Origin: Prevotella nigrescens | GTDB lineage: Bacteria > Bacteroidota > Bacteroidia > Bacteroidales > Bacteroidaceae | Direction of reading: 5' to 3' | DNA: 64,000 nucleotides | NCBI RefSeq assembly: GCF_031191185.1 | Contig: NZ_CP133465.1 | Location: forward strand, 1,422,001 to 1,486,000 | Shown: one piece after another, positions 49,488-57,873 of the stretch | Layout of the letters: every line of letters starts with the position of its first letter | Position numbering within the stretch: the first letter of the stretch is position 1 | Notes under the pieces: generated by a model | What the model was told of the DNA's origin: nothing | Database searches by the model: none | The model's input: only the letters and a program-made list of their open reading frames with translations | Made by a program: the position numbers and the translations under genes

Positions 49488-50534
49488 ATGAAGAAACATC
49501 TATTTTTCTTAATGTTCATGGTGCTTTTGAGCACCACGACAAATGCACAAAAGAAGTATTCGGTTTACGGAGTAGGGTTCTACAATCAAGAGAACCTTTT
49601 CGATTATACACACGATGAGGGTAAGAAGGACATGGACTTTACTCCCAACGGTAGGTATAAATGGAATAAAATGAAGTATGAGAGCAAGTTGCACAATATG
49701 TCTAAAGTGCTCGCAGAGATGGGCACAGATGTTCTTCCTAACGTTGGGTGTGCTATTATCGGATTGGCGGAAGTGGAAAATGAACACGTATTAAAAGACC
49801 TTACAGCGCAACCATCTCTTGCTGCTCGTGATTATAAATACATTCATATTGAAGGACCTGACCAGCGCGGTATTGATTGTGCTTTACTCTATAACCCTAA
49901 ACTTTTTACGATACACAATGTAAAATTAGTTCCTTATGTTTACGAAAGCTCGACTGTCGATCGCCGTCCGACTCGTGGCTTTCTTACCGTAAGTGGAACT
50001 TTGGCTGAAGAGCACGTTGCGGTTATTGTCTGTCATTGGCCCAGTCGTGGTGCAGGTTCATATTTCCGCGAGTTAGCAGGCAAACAGGTAAAATCATTAA
50101 AGGATTCGCTTCTGAACGACGATCCTAATGTAAAGGTACTTGTAATGGGCGACATGAACGATGACCCAACCAATAAGAGTATGGCAGAATGTTTATCTGC
50201 AAAACCAGACATTAGCGAGGTTGGTGCAGATGACCTTTATAACCCTTGGTACAATATCTTAGTGAAAGAGAATACGGGAACTTTGAAATATCAAGGTAGG
50301 TGGAATTTGTTTGATCAAATCGTATTGACACCGAATTTCTTGGATAAAGACAATCAAAAGGATTATTCTACCTTAAAGTTTTGGAAGAATCAGATTTTCC
50401 GTCGTGATTATCTATTTCAGGAAGCAGGTAACCATAAAGGCAATATAAAACGAACTACGGACGGTGGTGTCTGGCTCGATGGTTATTCAGACCACTTGCC
50501 TGTCGTGCTTTACTTAATAAAAGAGCAGAAATAA
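49488..50534 (+). CDS. Secreted endonuclease/exonuclease/phosphatase-family protein
   Basis: The 348-residue protein has a signal peptide (MKKHLFFLMFMVLLSTTTNA-Q) and the EEP fold: FYNQENLFDY (Asn/Glu start), IIGLAEVENEHVL with catalytic Glu, PDQRGIDCALLYNP, VIVCHWPSRGAGS with the catalytic His, MGDMNDDPTN and the closing SDHLPVVLYL. It may degrade extracellular DNA or a phosphoester; the substrate is unknown. The ATG at 49488 begins the signal peptide; an in-frame start at 49434 adds a charged stretch before it and is less likely. The glycosylase gene follows after one base. Confidence 0.85.
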   Translation: MKKHLFFLMFMVLLSTTTNAQKKYSVYGVGFYNQENLFDYTHDEGKKDMDFTPNGRYKWNKMKYESKLHNMSKVLAEMGTDVLPNVGCAIIGLAEVENEHVLKDLTAQPSLAARDYKYIHIEGPDQRGIDCALLYNPKLFTIHNVKLVPYVYESSTVDRRPTRGFLTVSGTLAEEHVAVIVCHWPSRGAGSYFRELAGKQVKSLKDSLLNDDPNVKVLVMGDMNDDPTNKSMAECLSAKPDISEVGADDLYNPWYNILVKENTGTLKYQGRWNLFDQIVLTPNFLDKDNQKDYSTLKFWKNQIFRRDYLFQEAGNHKGNIKRTTDGGVWLDGYSDHLPVVLYLIKEQK

Positions 50535-50535
50535 A

Positions 50536-51117
50536 ATGGAAATAGAAACTCATCCATTTGAACCATGGCTACCTTCCAATGCTAAATTATTGATGCTCGG
50601 AACATTTCCTCCTGCTCCTAAAAGATGGGCTATGGAATGGTATTATCCAAATTACACAAACGATATGTGGCGAATATTTGGAATTGTCTTCTTTGAAGAT
50701 AAGCTGCATTTTATAGACGAGGCAAATAAGACCTATAAACTGAAAGAGTTAAAACGATTTTTAAAGGAGAAAGGAGTTGCAATCTTTGATACGGCTCTAC
50801 GAATCCGTAGAACAACTGGGACGGCTTCCGATAAGGATTTGGAGATAGTAGAAACTGCTGACCTTGACAGTATGCTGCGTTCATTACCAGAATGTAAGTC
50901 TGTATTGGCTGCAGGGCAACTTGCTACGAAAGTTTTTACCGAACATTACAATATAGATGCCTGGAAGATGAAAATGGGAGAGTATAGACCGTTTGAATTT
51001 GAAGGTAGAATGTTAAAATTATATCGTGAGCCAAGTAGCAGCCGTGCCTATCCCATGCGTGTTGAAGAAAAGGCTGCTTATTATAAACAGATGTTTAAAG
51101 ACACAGAAATACTCTAA
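50536..51117 (+). CDS. Uracil-DNA glycosylase-family protein
   Basis: The 193-residue protein belongs to the UDG-like superfamily by LLMLGTFPPAPKRWAMEWYYPNYTNDMWRIFG (18-49), VAIFDTALRIRRTTGTASD and the C-terminal REPSSSRAYPMRVEEK with the HPSS-like motif as PSSS. It resembles the MUG/UDG-like proteins of Bacteroidetes rather than Ung. It would remove damaged or mispaired bases; target is not known. It lies between the nuclease (1 base) and udk (4 bases) genes, so the three are one operon. Confidence 0.75.
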   Translation: MEIETHPFEPWLPSNAKLLMLGTFPPAPKRWAMEWYYPNYTNDMWRIFGIVFFEDKLHFIDEANKTYKLKELKRFLKEKGVAIFDTALRIRRTTGTASDKDLEIVETADLDSMLRSLPECKSVLAAGQLATKVFTEHYNIDAWKMKMGEYRPFEFEGRMLKLYREPSSSRAYPMRVEEKAAYYKQMFKDTEIL

Positions 51118-51121
51118 ATTT

Positions 51122-51754
51122 ATGTCAGAGAAGATAACAATAATCGGAATTGCAGGAGGAACGGGTTCAGGAAAGACTACAGTTGTAAGAAAGGTTGTGG
51201 AAGCCTTACCTCCACACCATGTAGCCGTTGTGCCATTAGATTCCTATTATAATGATACCACTGAACTTACGGAGCAAGAACGTAGAGCTATAAATTTTGA
51301 TCATCCAGATGCGTTCGACTGGAAGCTGCTTATTAAACAGATAAACGATTTGCGCAATGGACTTGCCATAGAACAACCTACTTACAGTTATTTAGCTTGT
51401 AATCGTCTGCCTGAGACCATTCATGTAGAGCCGAAACCTGTAATTATTATCGAGGGAATAATGACCCTTCTGAATAAGAAACTGCGCGATATCATGGATT
51501 TGAAAGTCTTTGTAGATTGCGATTCTGATGAGCGTCTTATACGTAATATAGAACGTGATATATTAGAACGAGGACGTAACGTATCAATGGTAATAGAAAG
51601 GTATCGGAAAGTTTTGAAACCAATGCATGAACAGTTTATAGAACCAACTAAACGTTATGCAGATATTATTATTCCCCAAGGTGGAGAAAATACGAAGGGG
51701 ATCAATATTCTATGTAGTTATATCCATGGGTTAGTTCCGCAAATAGAAAGATAA
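51122..51754 (+). CDS. udk: Uridine kinase
   Basis: Phosphorylates uridine and cytidine for salvage. The 210-residue protein has Walker A IGIAGGTGSGKTTVVRKV (7-24), DSYYNDTTELT, FDHPDAFDWKLL, PVIIIEGIMTL and DERLIRNIERDILERGR. An upstream in-frame ATG at 51026 lies within the glycosylase gene, so 51122, four bases after its stop, is the start. End of the operon; 64 bases follow to a convergent gene, with no clear terminator. Confidence 0.94.
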   Translation: MSEKITIIGIAGGTGSGKTTVVRKVVEALPPHHVAVVPLDSYYNDTTELTEQERRAINFDHPDAFDWKLLIKQINDLRNGLAIEQPTYSYLACNRLPETIHVEPKPVIIIEGIMTLLNKKLRDIMDLKVFVDCDSDERLIRNIERDILERGRNVSMVIERYRKVLKPMHEQFIEPTKRYADIIIPQGGENTKGINILCSYIHGLVPQIER

Positions 51755-51818
51755 GAAAGTCTCTGTCTTCTTGCTTTTATGCGTTATCTCGTAATTGTGT
51801 TTTCTTGATAGCGTATAG

Positions 51819-52136
51819 TTATTCTTCAGGCATTTTATTATAATCGAAAGTGCCTCCGTAGCTATCTATTAGTTTCTGAGCGTATTCGTCAGCATTTTCA
51901 TCAAAATTTTTCACAGCAACGGCTCCTAACGAATATCTTTTATATAATTCAAATCTGGAGAAAACTTTATTCTCTCCTATAATATTTTGCTTTATGTCGA
52001 CCAGCTGGTTATAAATTGATGCGTATATTGCAACCTTTGGAGACATTTCCATTAAGTTTTTTGTCTCCTCAATAGCTAAATCTACTATTTCTTTGTAGTA
52101 TTTTTTTGTTCTCTTTTTATGTAGCCGAATGTACAT
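51819..52136 (-). CDS. Small protein of unknown function
   Basis: A 105-residue, soluble, charged protein without signal peptide or membrane helix: a basic start (MYIRLHKKRTKKYYKEI) and mostly helical sequence (DLAIEETKNLMEMSPKVAIYASIYNQLVDIKQNIIG, KNFDENADEYAQKLIDSYGG). I do not recognise a family. Its interest is position: the palindromic TTATAATTATAA array G lies 55 bases upstream. It is convergent with udk and downstream of the trmN6-like gene on the same strand after 167 bases. Confidence 0.6.
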   Translation of the reverse strand: MYIRLHKKRTKKYYKEIVDLAIEETKNLMEMSPKVAIYASIYNQLVDIKQNIIGENKVFSRFELYKRYSLGAVAVKNFDENADEYAQKLIDSYGGTFDYNKMPEE

Positions 52137-52190
52137 AATTCTTTCCTTAAATAACGTCCTTTCTATGATAACGTAGAACCTCTCGCAAGA

Positions 52191-52277
52191 TTATAATTAT
52201 AAGATAAAAATTTATAATTAAAACTTTTCGATTTTATAATAACAACTTTGCAGTTTTATAATTATAAATTTTATAGC
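52191..52277. repeat. AT-rich tandem palindrome array G, 21-22-bp period
   Basis: Four units begin with TTATAAT at 52191, 52212, 52234 and 52256. The first and last carry the 12-base palindrome TTATAATTATAA; the middle two are TTATAATTAAAA and TTATAATAACAA. The rest of each unit differs. It fills most of the 167-base gap upstream of the small gene at 52136. Confidence 0.6.
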
Positions 52278-52303
52278 TTCTTTTTGGTTTTTTAGGAAAA
52301 CTT

Positions 52304-52996
52304 CTATTTAAGATAGAAGTTTTCTGTTATTTCTTTGTACCATTCCGACTTGTTGCCTGTATTGTCTTGCAAGCATTTTGTTGTAAAAAAATACTCTCCT
52401 GGGGCTTTGCCTAATTCTACTAAGATGCGTTTTGGTTGCTTGGAAGGAGTGGTTTTTATCAGTACTTTCCTTATAACTGAATAGCCATTTAGAATAGCTT
52501 CAGGCTCTACGATACGATAGGATTCAATTGGAAGTATTAATGAAAAATGGCCATCGGGTGTGAGCAATTGGTATGTGCATTTCATCAAATCATTGAAAGG
52601 TAAAGCATCTGTGTGTCGTGCAATAGTTCTGTTATCATCGTTATTTTTTAATGAGTCTGCAAAATAGGGGGGATTACAAACAACAGAGTCATACTTTTCT
52701 CCGCTTTCTGAATATGTTTTCAGTGAACAATGCTTCACTGTTATTTGTTTGGCAAAGGGTGAGCACAGTACATTTTCTTTCGCTTGTACGACAGCACTGG
52801 CATCGATTTCGATGGCATCGATGTGGGCATCGGGAAACCGTTGTGCCATCATCAGCGCAATCAGTCCGGTTCCTGTACCAATATCGAGAATATTTTTTCC
52901 GCCCATGGCCCAGCTTCCTAATAAAACCCCATCGGTACCAACTTTCATGGCACACTTGTCTTGCTCAATATGGAACTGCTTGAAAGTGAAGTCCAT
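52304..52996 (-). CDS. tRNA1(Val) adenine-N6-methyltransferase-like protein
   Basis: The 230-residue cytoplasmic enzyme methylates adenine 37 in one valine tRNA, if true to type. It shows the FTFKQFHIEQDKCAMKVGTDGVLLGSWA start of TrmN6, SAM site ILDIGTGTGLIALMMAQRFP (36-55), IDAIEIDASAV, and the DNA/RNA N6-methylase motif VVCNPPYFADS with NPPY (near 111). It directly follows the lipid-kinase gene (stop and start are adjacent), so both come from the promoter at 54061. Confidence 0.85.
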   Translation of the reverse strand: MDFTFKQFHIEQDKCAMKVGTDGVLLGSWAMGGKNILDIGTGTGLIALMMAQRFPDAHIDAIEIDASAVVQAKENVLCSPFAKQITVKHCSLKTYSESGEKYDSVVCNPPYFADSLKNNDDNRTIARHTDALPFNDLMKCTYQLLTPDGHFSLILPIESYRIVEPEAILNGYSVIRKVLIKTTPSKQPKRILVELGKAPGEYFFTTKCLQDNTGNKSEWYKEITENFYLK

Positions 52997-54025
52997 TTAA
53001 ATATTAAGTTTTCGTAAAATGGTTTTGTTTAGAGCCTGGACCCTTCTGCTCTGTCTGTTTAAATTTGAACGAATTAAATCGATATTCGAGAACAATAGGG
53101 AAAAAGAAGTCTGTATCATGTTGGGCTTCCGCTTGTATTTGTGATCCGTCGGATTGACAACAACCTTAATTCCGCGTGGTATAATCTTAATGTCAATATC
53201 CGTCCCCGCCATTGTAGGATCGCCATCGAAGTGTATTACGCCTTCTTTCTTTCTTTGGATATGAATATGCTTTGCCTTGAATGTTTTTATTTTGGAATTC
53301 TTGTCGAGTGTCTTGTTAAACATTTCAATTGCCACCTGCGGTGCATCGAGAATATTGAAAGGTTCCATAATAATAATATCTAACAATCCGTCGCTCATTG
53401 AAGCTTGTGGAGCGATATAGGCATTGTTACCGTATTGTGAAGCATTTGCTACCGAAATAAGGAATGCTTTGTAATTATGAGCCCCTTCATTATCTTCAAT
53501 ATGGTATGTCTCGGGCTTGTATTTTAAACCTTCTTCCAAGACTTTCTGAACGTATGTTATAACGCCGCGTTTGCCTGCTTCAGCAAACTTCATTGAAATA
53601 AAAGCGTCAAATCCCATTCCACAAGTACAGAAGAATGGCATGTCGTTAATCATTCCATAATCTAAATCGTGGATACACGCTTGGTTTAATATCTGGAGAC
53701 TCCTTTTTACATTTACCGGAATATCTAAATGTCGTGCCAATCCATTGCCAGATCCTGCTGGAATAATGCCCATTGCAGTATTTGTATTGATGAGTGCCTT
53801 GCCTACTTCGTTTACGGTTCCGTCTCCTCCAACTGCAACGACAATAGTAAAATTATCTTTTACAGCTTGTTGTGCTAATTTAGTAGCGTGTCCTGCATAT
53901 TCTGTATTTACAATCTGATAATTGAATAACTTTTTATCAATACAGTTATCAATTATTTCAGGAAGAGATTCTTTTTTGCTTACTCCCGATTTAGGATTTA
54001 TAATGAATAAAACTTTCAACTTCAT
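52997..54025 (-). CDS. Diacylglycerol-kinase-family lipid kinase
   Basis: The 342-residue protein has the DAGK catalytic fold: VLFIINPKSGVSKKESLPEII (4-24), VAVGGDGTVNEVGKALIN (63-80) and GIIPAGSGNGLARHLDIP (about 87-104), a complete GGDGT/SGN set. It phosphorylates a lipid hydroxyl at the inner membrane: diacylglycerol, or, because it is divergent from the sphingolipid gene spt, perhaps a ceramide or long-chain base; the second idea is an inference from context. The basic C-terminus (RSNLNRQSRRVQALNKTIL) may help membrane binding. First of two on the minus strand. Confidence 0.82.
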   Translation of the reverse strand: MKLKVLFIINPKSGVSKKESLPEIIDNCIDKKLFNYQIVNTEYAGHATKLAQQAVKDNFTIVVAVGGDGTVNEVGKALINTNTAMGIIPAGSGNGLARHLDIPVNVKRSLQILNQACIHDLDYGMINDMPFFCTCGMGFDAFISMKFAEAGKRGVITYVQKVLEEGLKYKPETYHIEDNEGAHNYKAFLISVANASQYGNNAYIAPQASMSDGLLDIIIMEPFNILDAPQVAIEMFNKTLDKNSKIKTFKAKHIHIQRKKEGVIHFDGDPTMAGTDIDIKIIPRGIKVVVNPTDHKYKRKPNMIQTSFSLLFSNIDLIRSNLNRQSRRVQALNKTILRKLNI

Positions 54026-54060
54026 ATATTACTCTTTGTTTCCTTGAGAGAATCAATTGA

Positions 54061-54068
54061 CAAAAGTA
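54061..54068 (-). promoter_or_regulatory. -7 box for lipid kinase-trmN6 pair
   Basis: Minus-strand TACTTTTG followed by TCAATT, a perfect match, about 36 bases before the ATG at 54025. It diverges from the spt promoter at 54162. Confidence 0.6.
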
Positions 54069-54161
54069 CATATTAATCAATATTCTTCTATTGTTTTATA
54101 GTGAAAAAACTTTAATTTGTTAATCCATTAATAATTAATGCAATATTTCAACAAAAAATTG

Positions 54162-54169
54162 TATCTTTG
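54162..54169 (+). promoter_or_regulatory. -7 box for spt
   Basis: TATCTTTG followed by CAGCC, a perfect match, 43 bases before the ATG at 54213. No TTTG at -33. Confidence 0.6.
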
Positions 54170-54212
54170 CAGCCTAAAGAAAAAGTAGTTTTATGCTACA
54201 CCTAATTTATAT

Positions 54213-55403
54213 ATGGGACAGTTACAAGAAAAATACAAGAGTTACCGTGATCCGCAGAAGTTCATGAAAATGGGTGTGTATCCATATTTCCGCGAAATCA
54301 CAAGTAAGCAAGGCACTGAGGTAACCGATATAGACGGACATCATATTTTGATGTTTGGTTCTAATGCTTACACTGGTTTAACGAACGATCCAAGAGTCAT
54401 CGAAGCAGGTAAAAAGGCTTTGGATAAGTATGGATCTGGTTGTGCTGGCAGTAGATTTCTGAATGGAACACTCGATTTACACGTACAGTTGGAGAAAGAA
54501 CTTGCAGAGTATATGCACAAAGAAGATGTTCTTTGTTTCTCAACAGGGTTTTCTGTAAATTCGGGTGTCTTGGCATCGGTAGTAGGACGTGGTGATTATA
54601 TTATCTGCGACGACCGCGACCACGCAAGTATTGTAGATGGAAGGCGTTTGAGTTTTGCCACACAGCTACATTATAAGCATAATGATATGGAAGATCTTGA
54701 GCGAGTATTGCAAAAAATACCTCAAGAGGCGATAAAGCTTATCGTTGTTGACGGTGTCTTCTCTATGGAAGGAGATCTTGCAAATCTTCCAGAGATTGTA
54801 AGATTAAAACACAAGTATAATTGTTCTGTAATGGTCGATGAGGCTCACGGATTGGGTGTTTTCGGTAAGCAGGGTAGAGGAGTTTGCGACTATTTTGGTT
54901 TGACAGATGATGTAGACCTTATTATGGGAACATTCTCAAAGAGCTTAGCTTCTATAGGAGGTTTCATTGCTTCAGATAAAGATACCATAAATTTCTTGCG
55001 GCATACGTGCAGAACTTACATTTTCTCTGCAAGTAATACGCCTGCTGCAACAGCTGCGGCATTAGAAGCTTTGCACATCATTCAAGCTGAACCGGAACGT
55101 CAGGAACATTTGTGGGAAGTTACAAATTATGCATTGCAGCGTTTTCGTGAGGAAGGTTTTGAGATAGGTGATACTGCCAGTCCTATAATTCCACTTTATG
55201 TACGCGATATTCAAAAAACATTTATTGTTACAAAATTGGCTTATGATGCAGGTGTTTTCATCAATCCAGTTATACCACCTGCGTGTGCACCACAAGATAC
55301 ACTCGTAAGATTTGCACTTATGGCAACACATACAAAGGAACAAGTTGAGCGTGGTGTTGTAATTCTAAAGAAGATTTTCCAGGAACAAAACATCATTAAA
55401 TAA
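54213..55403 (+). CDS. spt: Serine palmitoyltransferase
   Basis: Condenses serine with palmitoyl-CoA (or a branched acyl-CoA) to 3-ketodihydrosphingosine, the first step of sphingolipid synthesis, a hallmark of Bacteroidales. The 396-residue PLP enzyme has MGVYPYFREITSKQGTEV, FGSNAYTGLTNDPRVIEA, GSGCAGSRFLNGTLDLHVQLE, VDEAHGLGVFGKQGRG and the PLP Lys in GTFSKSLASIGGF. It is close to the BT0870-type proteins I remember, and I take it to be Spt rather than the related 2-amino-3-ketobutyrate ligase (Kbl). Divergent from the lipid kinase. Confidence 0.9.
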   Translation: MGQLQEKYKSYRDPQKFMKMGVYPYFREITSKQGTEVTDIDGHHILMFGSNAYTGLTNDPRVIEAGKKALDKYGSGCAGSRFLNGTLDLHVQLEKELAEYMHKEDVLCFSTGFSVNSGVLASVVGRGDYIICDDRDHASIVDGRRLSFATQLHYKHNDMEDLERVLQKIPQEAIKLIVVDGVFSMEGDLANLPEIVRLKHKYNCSVMVDEAHGLGVFGKQGRGVCDYFGLTDDVDLIMGTFSKSLASIGGFIASDKDTINFLRHTCRTYIFSASNTPAATAAALEALHIIQAEPERQEHLWEVTNYALQRFREEGFEIGDTASPIIPLYVRDIQKTFIVTKLAYDAGVFINPVIPPACAPQDTLVRFALMATHTKEQVERGVVILKKIFQEQNIIK

Positions 55404-55440
55404 TGTAGTAAACAATTCACAACGTTTCCTAAATAAAAGA

Positions 55441-55481
55441 AGGCTTGTAATCGTTGATAGTATCGATTACAAGCCTTTTAC
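55441..55481 (+). terminator. Terminator of spt
   Basis: AGGCTTGTAATCG (55441-55453) pairs with CGATTACAAGCCT (55464-55476) over a 10-base loop, then TTTTA. The stem is symmetric and may also serve the convergent gene. The remaining gap to 55617 shows only a weak CCCTG/CAGGG stem. Confidence 0.8.
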
Positions 55482-55617
55482 TTTATAACAAATTATTGCG
55501 TCGGCAATTATTTGCAGATAATTGTAAGTCGTTTTCGGCTTAGCCCAAATCGGTGGTGTAAAAACCCTGAAGTTATAAGTACAGGGCACCTATAACAACT
55601 GATAAGTTCTATTAGTC

Positions 55618-57813
55618 TTATTTCAAGTTTTTTACAAACCATTCTGTTATTTGTCGGAAGAGATGGTTGCGTGTATTGCCACCGAAAATACTGTGGTTAC
55701 GATTCGTATAGAAGTTTTCTTTGAAGTCTTTGTCGGCTTGTACCAATGCTTCTGAATACTCGTAAGCATTCTGAATATGCACATTATCGTCGGCAATACC
55801 GTGACAGATGAGCAGTTTGGCATTCATTTTCGATGCACGTTCAATAGGATTTACAGCGTAGCCGTCAGGATTCTCCTGCGGTGTGCGCATATATCGCTCG
55901 GTATAAACGGTGTCATACCAACGCCAATTGGTAGGTGGCGCAACAGAAACACCCGCTTTAAAGGCGTTGCGACCTTCGCTCAAGCTCATCAAAGTGTTGA
56001 AACCGCCAAAGCTCCAACCCCATATTCCAATATTATCGGCATCAACGTAGGGTTGCTTTGCTATCCAAAGTGCAGCCTCAACTTGGTCTTTCGATTCCAA
56101 ATCGCCCAACTTCAGATAGGTGCATTTCTCAAATTCAGAGCCACGGGCACCTGTTCCACGTCCATCTACACAAGCAACGATAAAGCCTTGCTGCGTGAGA
56201 TATGCCTCGTAGATGCCACCAGCACCCATTGAACCAAGTGCCCAGCGGTCTACAACCTGCTGGCTGCCAGGGCCACTGTATTGGAAGAAGATGACAGGAT
56301 ACTTCTTAGTAGGGGCGAAATTCTTAGGTTTTACTATCCAGCCGTTCAGCTGAACACCTTCAGAAGTAGTGAATTTGAAGAAGTCGCGAGCAGGCAAATC
56401 GTACTTTGCCATATCCTTTATGAGCTTATCGTTGTTGAGAACTTCGCGCACAACCTTTCCCTTGTTGTTGTAGATTGCGTATGAATAAGGAGTATTGCGG
56501 TCGCTCCAATTATTCAGGAAGTACTTATAATCGCCAGAGAACACAGCAGAGTTCCAGCCCTCTTTCGTTGTCAGACACGTTACTTTTCCGTGTTTGTCAG
56601 CCACATATACCTCGCGTTGCATCGGTGTCTTTGCAGCAGCTTGGAAGTAAGTCTCACCTGTTTTCTCGTCAAAGCCGTAAACTTCTATGACATCATACTT
56701 GCCCTTCTCAATCTGACGAATGAATTTTCCGTCAATGGTGTAGAGGTATAAGTGCATATAACCGTCGCGGTCGGAAGGGAAAAGTATGTAATCGTTCATC
56801 ACGAGAATACCTCCCATCGCATCTTCCTTCACATATTTGTTGGCTTTCTCTTTGATTAGCAAGCTACATTCGCCCGTAGTTGGGTTGGCTTTATAGAGAT
56901 TTAGCTCGTCTTGATGGCGGTTCATCGTATAAATAACAATGCGGTCGGCAAACTTCGTAGGCTTTATGCGTGGAATATAACCATCGGCATCGAGTGGCAA
57001 ATTGTAGGTAAGTGTCTTGCCAGACTCCAACGAATAAGCGTGAACGGACACTTTAGAGTTGTCTTCGCCAGCCTTTGGATACTTGTAAGAATAATCGCCA
57101 GGATAAACCTCGTAGTTCTTAAATGCAGGCTTTGCACCTTCGAACATTTGCAACGAATAGGTTTTCACCTTCGATTCGTCGTAACGTATCCAGCTCAAAG
57201 TCTTGCTGTCGGCACTCCAAGCCAAGGCATTGTTGAACCCGAACTCCTCTTCGTTCACCCAATCGGGCAATCCGTTGATTATTTCGTTGAACTTACCGTC
57301 GGTCGTTATCTGCTTTTCAGTCGTTCCATCAGTTACGAAGATATTGTTGCTGCGCACAAATGCGATATTCTTTCCATTTGGTGAGAAGGTCGGAATTTGC
57401 TGCGGACCACCCTCAGACAGTTTTTTCAGCGACTTGCTCTTTACATTATATAGAAGGAAATCTGCCGTAAAGGAACGGCGATAAATTCGTTTTGTATCCG
57501 TTTGAATAAGGATAAACTGTCCGTTGTCTGTGATTTCATAATCTTCTATCGACTTTAGATTGGAATCATGGTACTTGGTAAAGTCGAAAAGCACACCTGT
57601 TTCTTTACCCGTAACAAAAGAATAGGTTACTATTTTCTTTCTATCCGCAGAGATTTGCGCATAGTCCGACGTCCCTTTCAATGGGTTAATGCCAGAAATA
57701 GTCTTCGCTGCGAAAGCACCTTTCGTTATATCTTCCAACTTAAGAGGCTCACCTGCAAACGCATGAATAGACGTTGCTATTAACGCTGCACACATAAGAA
57801 GTATTTTTTTCAT
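55618..57813 (-). CDS. Secreted dipeptidyl-peptidase-IV-family serine protease
   Basis: The 731-residue protein has a signal peptide (MKKILLMCAALIATSIHAFA), a beta-propeller N-terminal half (about 25-460) with DWVNEEEFGF, the double-Glu motif that binds the peptide N-terminus in S9B peptidases, and a C-terminal hydrolase with GWSFGG (nucleophile Ser near 608), Asp in GIADDNVH, and His in NRNHSIFGG. It would release X-Pro dipeptides in the periplasm or outside the cell, for peptide feeding. Between DPP IV and prolyl tripeptidyl peptidase the exact type is not decided by eye. Own promoter at 57839. Confidence 0.85.
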   Translation of the reverse strand: MKKILLMCAALIATSIHAFAGEPLKLEDITKGAFAAKTISGINPLKGTSDYAQISADRKKIVTYSFVTGKETGVLFDFTKYHDSNLKSIEDYEITDNGQFILIQTDTKRIYRRSFTADFLLYNVKSKSLKKLSEGGPQQIPTFSPNGKNIAFVRSNNIFVTDGTTEKQITTDGKFNEIINGLPDWVNEEEFGFNNALAWSADSKTLSWIRYDESKVKTYSLQMFEGAKPAFKNYEVYPGDYSYKYPKAGEDNSKVSVHAYSLESGKTLTYNLPLDADGYIPRIKPTKFADRIVIYTMNRHQDELNLYKANPTTGECSLLIKEKANKYVKEDAMGGILVMNDYILFPSDRDGYMHLYLYTIDGKFIRQIEKGKYDVIEVYGFDEKTGETYFQAAAKTPMQREVYVADKHGKVTCLTTKEGWNSAVFSGDYKYFLNNWSDRNTPYSYAIYNNKGKVVREVLNNDKLIKDMAKYDLPARDFFKFTTSEGVQLNGWIVKPKNFAPTKKYPVIFFQYSGPGSQQVVDRWALGSMGAGGIYEAYLTQQGFIVACVDGRGTGARGSEFEKCTYLKLGDLESKDQVEAALWIAKQPYVDADNIGIWGWSFGGFNTLMSLSEGRNAFKAGVSVAPPTNWRWYDTVYTERYMRTPQENPDGYAVNPIERASKMNAKLLICHGIADDNVHIQNAYEYSEALVQADKDFKENFYTNRNHSIFGGNTRNHLFRQITEWFVKNLK

Positions 57814-57838
57814 TGTATATTAAATTGATTTAGTGCAG

Positions 57839-57870
57839 CAAAAGTACAAAAAAAGAAGTAAATTTGCAAA
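57839..57870 (-). promoter_or_regulatory. Promoter of DPP-IV-family gene
   Basis: Minus-strand TTTG (plus 57867-57870), 20-base spacer, TACTTTTG (57839-57846). Its -33 overlaps the -7 box of the opposite promoter (57859-57866), so the two cannot be occupied at once. Confidence 0.7.
57859..57866 (+). promoter_or_regulatory. -7 box for radical SAM gene, near-leaderless
   Basis: TAAATTTG ends 7 bases before the ATG at 57874, leaving a leader of only a few bases. The -33 side overlaps the promoter of the divergent peptidase gene. Confidence 0.6.
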
Positions 57871-57873
57871 ACA

